DNA of 35,544 nt from Candidatus Segetimicrobium genomatis (GTDB taxonomy: Bacteria; Sysuimicrobiota; Sysuimicrobiia; Sysuimicrobiales; Segetimicrobiaceae): the NCBI GenBank assembly GCA_005882275.1, contig VBAK01000131.1:1-35544 (forward strand). Reading direction: 5' to 3'. The notes below the pieces were generated by a model, which was not told where the DNA came from, did not search any database, and was given only the letters and a program-made list of their open reading frames with translations. The translations under genes were made by a program, and so were the position numbers. Shown piece by piece: positions 31,956 to 35,544 of this stretch (position 1 is the first letter of the stretch; each line of letters begins with the position of its first letter).

Positions 31956-33713
31956 TTACTGCTTGGAGAGCGGGTAGTAATCCTCCCCGCCGTAGACCGT
32001 ATTCCAGTACCACCCGCGCACCCACGAGCGCATCACCTTGAAGGCCGTCGGCTGGGCCGCCCAGATGCTCGGGACGTCGTTGTACGCGATCTCCGTGAGC
32101 TGCTTGTAGAGCGCCTTCCGCTTGGCCGGATCCGACGACGCGGCGGCCTGCTGAATGAGCCGGTCCGCCTCCGGGTTGCTGTAGCTGTTGCGCTGCGGGT
32201 AATCCCCCTTGCTCGACAGGAACGGCTGGGCGAAGTCGTCCGGGTCGGGGTAGTCGACCGCCCAGCCCAACGCGTACAGCGTCCCCTTGTGGGCGTTCGT
32301 GAGCTGCAGGAAGGAGGACCATTGCAGGTTCCGGATGTCGACCTTGAACTTCGGGTTGAGGGACTCCACCGAATCCTTGATGATCTGGGCGCCGATCTGC
32401 CGCGCCGCGTTGCCCGTGTTGAAGGTCAGCGTGAACTTGAAGCCGGTGCTCCAGACGTTGCCGCCCCAGGCCTCCTTGAACTCGGCGGCGGCCTTGTTCT
32501 TGTCGAACGTGTACTTGGGGAGGCTGGGGTCGTAGCCGAGCAATCCCTGGATGATCGGCCCGCTCGGCTGGATGGCCTTGCCCCGGTAGGCGTCGCGGAT
32601 GAACGTCCCGTAATCGAACGCGTAGGCGAACGCCTTGCGGACGTGGACGTCGCTGAAGAAGTCGGGCGGGATCCCGCTGCCGTCGAGCTTCCCCGAGCCG
32701 ATATCGGGGTTGGCGGTCGGATCGATCTTGAAATTGAAGTGGAGCACCTGGATGAGCAGCCTCGGCAGGTCGTCGCGGATCGCCACGTCCGCCATCCCCA
32801 TCACCTTGCTCTGGTCGGCCCGGTCGACCTCGACGAGGTCGGCGTCGCCCTGCTGGAGCTGCAGCCGCCGGTTCGAGAACTCCGCGACATCGCGGATCAC
32901 GACCCGGCTGAGGCGCGCCGGCGCCCGCCAGTAGCCGTCGTGCCGGGCGAGGATGACCTCCTTGGCCTGCCGGTCCCAGGACACCAGTTTGAACGGCCCG
33001 GTGCCGTTCATATGGTCGAACGCGTAGCGGTCTTGCAATTTCGGATTGTTGAACTTTTGCCAGGTCCCGGCGCTGCCGTCCCAGTCCCCGTGGGCGGCCG
33101 CCCACGCCTTGGGCATGACGAACGACCAGGCCGCCACGATGCTCAGGAACGCCCCGTAGGGGTGCGCCAGGTGGAAGACAACGTTGTTCCCCTGCACGGT
33201 GACGGTCTTCGCCGCGTCCGCGTACGTGACGACGATCTTGTCCCCGTCGCGGGTGCTCTCCTTGCCGACCAGCGGGCTCAGGAGCAGCCAGGAGGGCCCT
33301 CCGTCGCGGTCCTGGAGCATGAACCGCAGTACCGAGTACCGCACGTCCTCCGGGGTCATGGTCGTGCCGTCGTGGAACTTGACGCCCTGGCGGATCGGGA
33401 AGGTATAGGTCAACCCGTCGGCGCTGATGAGGTGGTTGGCCAGGCTGGGCACCTCGGTGGACAGCCGGGGCACGTAGGTCGAGAGCACCGAGCCATTGTA
33501 GCCGATCAGCGTCTCGTAGACGTTCGGATACACGATCTCGTAACTCGCGGTGTCATACTGGTACGCGGGGTCCAGGCTCTCGGGGTCGCCGTAGCGCAGG
33601 GTCACGAACGTGTCCGGGTTTTTCACCGACTGACCCGCGACCCGCGTCCCGGCTCCCGACGTCAGCACGATCAGGACACCGGCCAGGAACAATGCGGCCA
33701 TCCGCTGTCTCAC
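31956..33713 (-). CDS. Oligopeptide/dipeptide ABC transporter substrate-binding protein (copy 2)
   Basis: A 585-residue paralogue of copy 1. Shared features include VKNPDTFVTLRYGDPESLDPA, the PNVYETLI segment, FPIRQGVKFHDGTTMTPEDVRYSVLRFM and LGWAVDYPDPDDFAQPFLS. The signal peptide (MAALFLAGVLIVLTSGAGTRVAG) has no lipobox Cys. GTG start at 33713; an internal ATG (fifth codon, 33701) is a good alternative. Transcribed from the ATPase side, before DppB. The 142 bases upstream hold tandem TGGGGACTC repeats and a small hairpin. Having both copies around one permease pair suggests two solute specificities, or a tandem duplication that has since diverged. Confidence 0.92.
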   Translation of the reverse strand: MRQRMAALFLAGVLIVLTSGAGTRVAGQSVKNPDTFVTLRYGDPESLDPAYQYDTASYEIVYPNVYETLIGYNGSVLSTYVPRLSTEVPSLANHLISADGLTYTFPIRQGVKFHDGTTMTPEDVRYSVLRFMLQDRDGGPSWLLLSPLVGKESTRDGDKIVVTYADAAKTVTVQGNNVVFHLAHPYGAFLSIVAAWSFVMPKAWAAAHGDWDGSAGTWQKFNNPKLQDRYAFDHMNGTGPFKLVSWDRQAKEVILARHDGYWRAPARLSRVVIRDVAEFSNRRLQLQQGDADLVEVDRADQSKVMGMADVAIRDDLPRLLIQVLHFNFKIDPTANPDIGSGKLDGSGIPPDFFSDVHVRKAFAYAFDYGTFIRDAYRGKAIQPSGPIIQGLLGYDPSLPKYTFDKNKAAAEFKEAWGGNVWSTGFKFTLTFNTGNAARQIGAQIIKDSVESLNPKFKVDIRNLQWSSFLQLTNAHKGTLYALGWAVDYPDPDDFAQPFLSSKGDYPQRNSYSNPEADRLIQQAAASSDPAKRKALYKQLTEIAYNDVPSIWAAQPTAFKVMRSWVRGWYWNTVYGGEDYYPLSKQ

Positions 33714-33733
33714 GATCGATCACCACCCCTTTT

Positions 33734-33757
33734 TGGGGACTCAGATTCTGGGGACTC
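33734..33757. repeat. Direct repeat TGGGGACTC upstream of binding protein 2
   Basis: TGGGGACTC occurs at 33734-33742 and 33749-33757 (15-base period). Next to it CCCCTTTTTGGGG (33727-33739, any strand) can form a hairpin just before the start codon. Possible regulator or RNA element; function unknown. Confidence 0.4.
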
Positions 33758-33855
33758 GGTGTGTGTAGATTCCCCCCGGCCTGCCGTTTGGGACATTCGC
33801 GCGTCCTGCGGGTCGATCCACTCCAGGGTACGGATGGGGTGGACGCGGGGTTCAC

Positions 33856-34890
<1,035 letters not shown>

Positions 34891-34921
34891 AGGGTCCCTC
34901 CAGGCCCGCGCGTGAGTGGGG

Positions 34922-35544
<623 letters not shown>

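Overview
This 35.5 kb GC-rich window carries mostly bacterial housekeeping genes. All the large recognisable genes are complete except the two at the edges: uvrA at the left and an oligopeptide ABC ATPase at the right. The host cannot be named from sequence alone. High GC, GatCAB (implying indirect tRNA amidation), a DnaE1 with an intact PHP domain, a Pol I without proofreading motifs and probable leaderless promoters fit a deep-branching, probably uncultured bacterial lineage. Three solute-binding proteins have cleavable signal peptides but no lipobox cysteine, which hints at a periplasm and a diderm envelope (inference).

Layout. 1-3.0 kb (-): uvrB then uvrA, nucleotide excision repair, each with its own TATAAT close to the start codon. 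3.07-3.21 kb: a decayed insertion-sequence end. 3.2-4.8 kb (-): secreted phosphodiester-glycosidase-like protein. 5.0-8.3 kb (-): polA-coaE, overlapping, with a probable leaderless promoter. 8.3-14.8 kb (+): an accessory locus with a potential RNA fold and two paralogous small exported peptides that flank tRNA-Leu(CAA), each preceded by a related ~46 bp block. The second peptide heads a tight gene string: PqqD/RRE-like protein, HprK-like kinase, six-bladed Kelch protein, type IV (pseudo)pilin and nucleotidyltransferase. 14.8-18.4 kb (-): a catabolic-looking set (amidohydrolase, orphan NMT1-type binding protein, LLM flavin oxidoreductase, alpha/beta hydrolase). 18.5-22.1 kb (-): dnaE with a clear terminator. 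22.1-22.5 kb: RHH antitoxin with a truncated RelE-like toxin. 22.6-24.0 kb (-): TrmA/RlmD-like protein lacking its catalytic residues. 24.0-28.0 kb (-): vapBC-like toxin-antitoxin pair directly upstream of gatC-gatA-gatB. 28.1-35.5 kb (-): oligopeptide ABC transporter with two paralogous binding proteins, two permeases and two ATPases.

The best candidate for an undescribed system is the 8.5-14.8 kb locus. A PqqD-like RRE protein, an HprK-like kinase and a family-5 nucleotidyltransferase occur together as tailoring enzymes in some RiPP (for example paeninodin-type lasso peptide) clusters. Here no lasso protease or cyclase is present. The genes instead sit with duplicated Gly/Ser-rich peptides bearing a Tat-like signal, a secreted beta-propeller and a pseudopilin. 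A modified, exported surface peptide is a reasonable hypothesis but is unproven.
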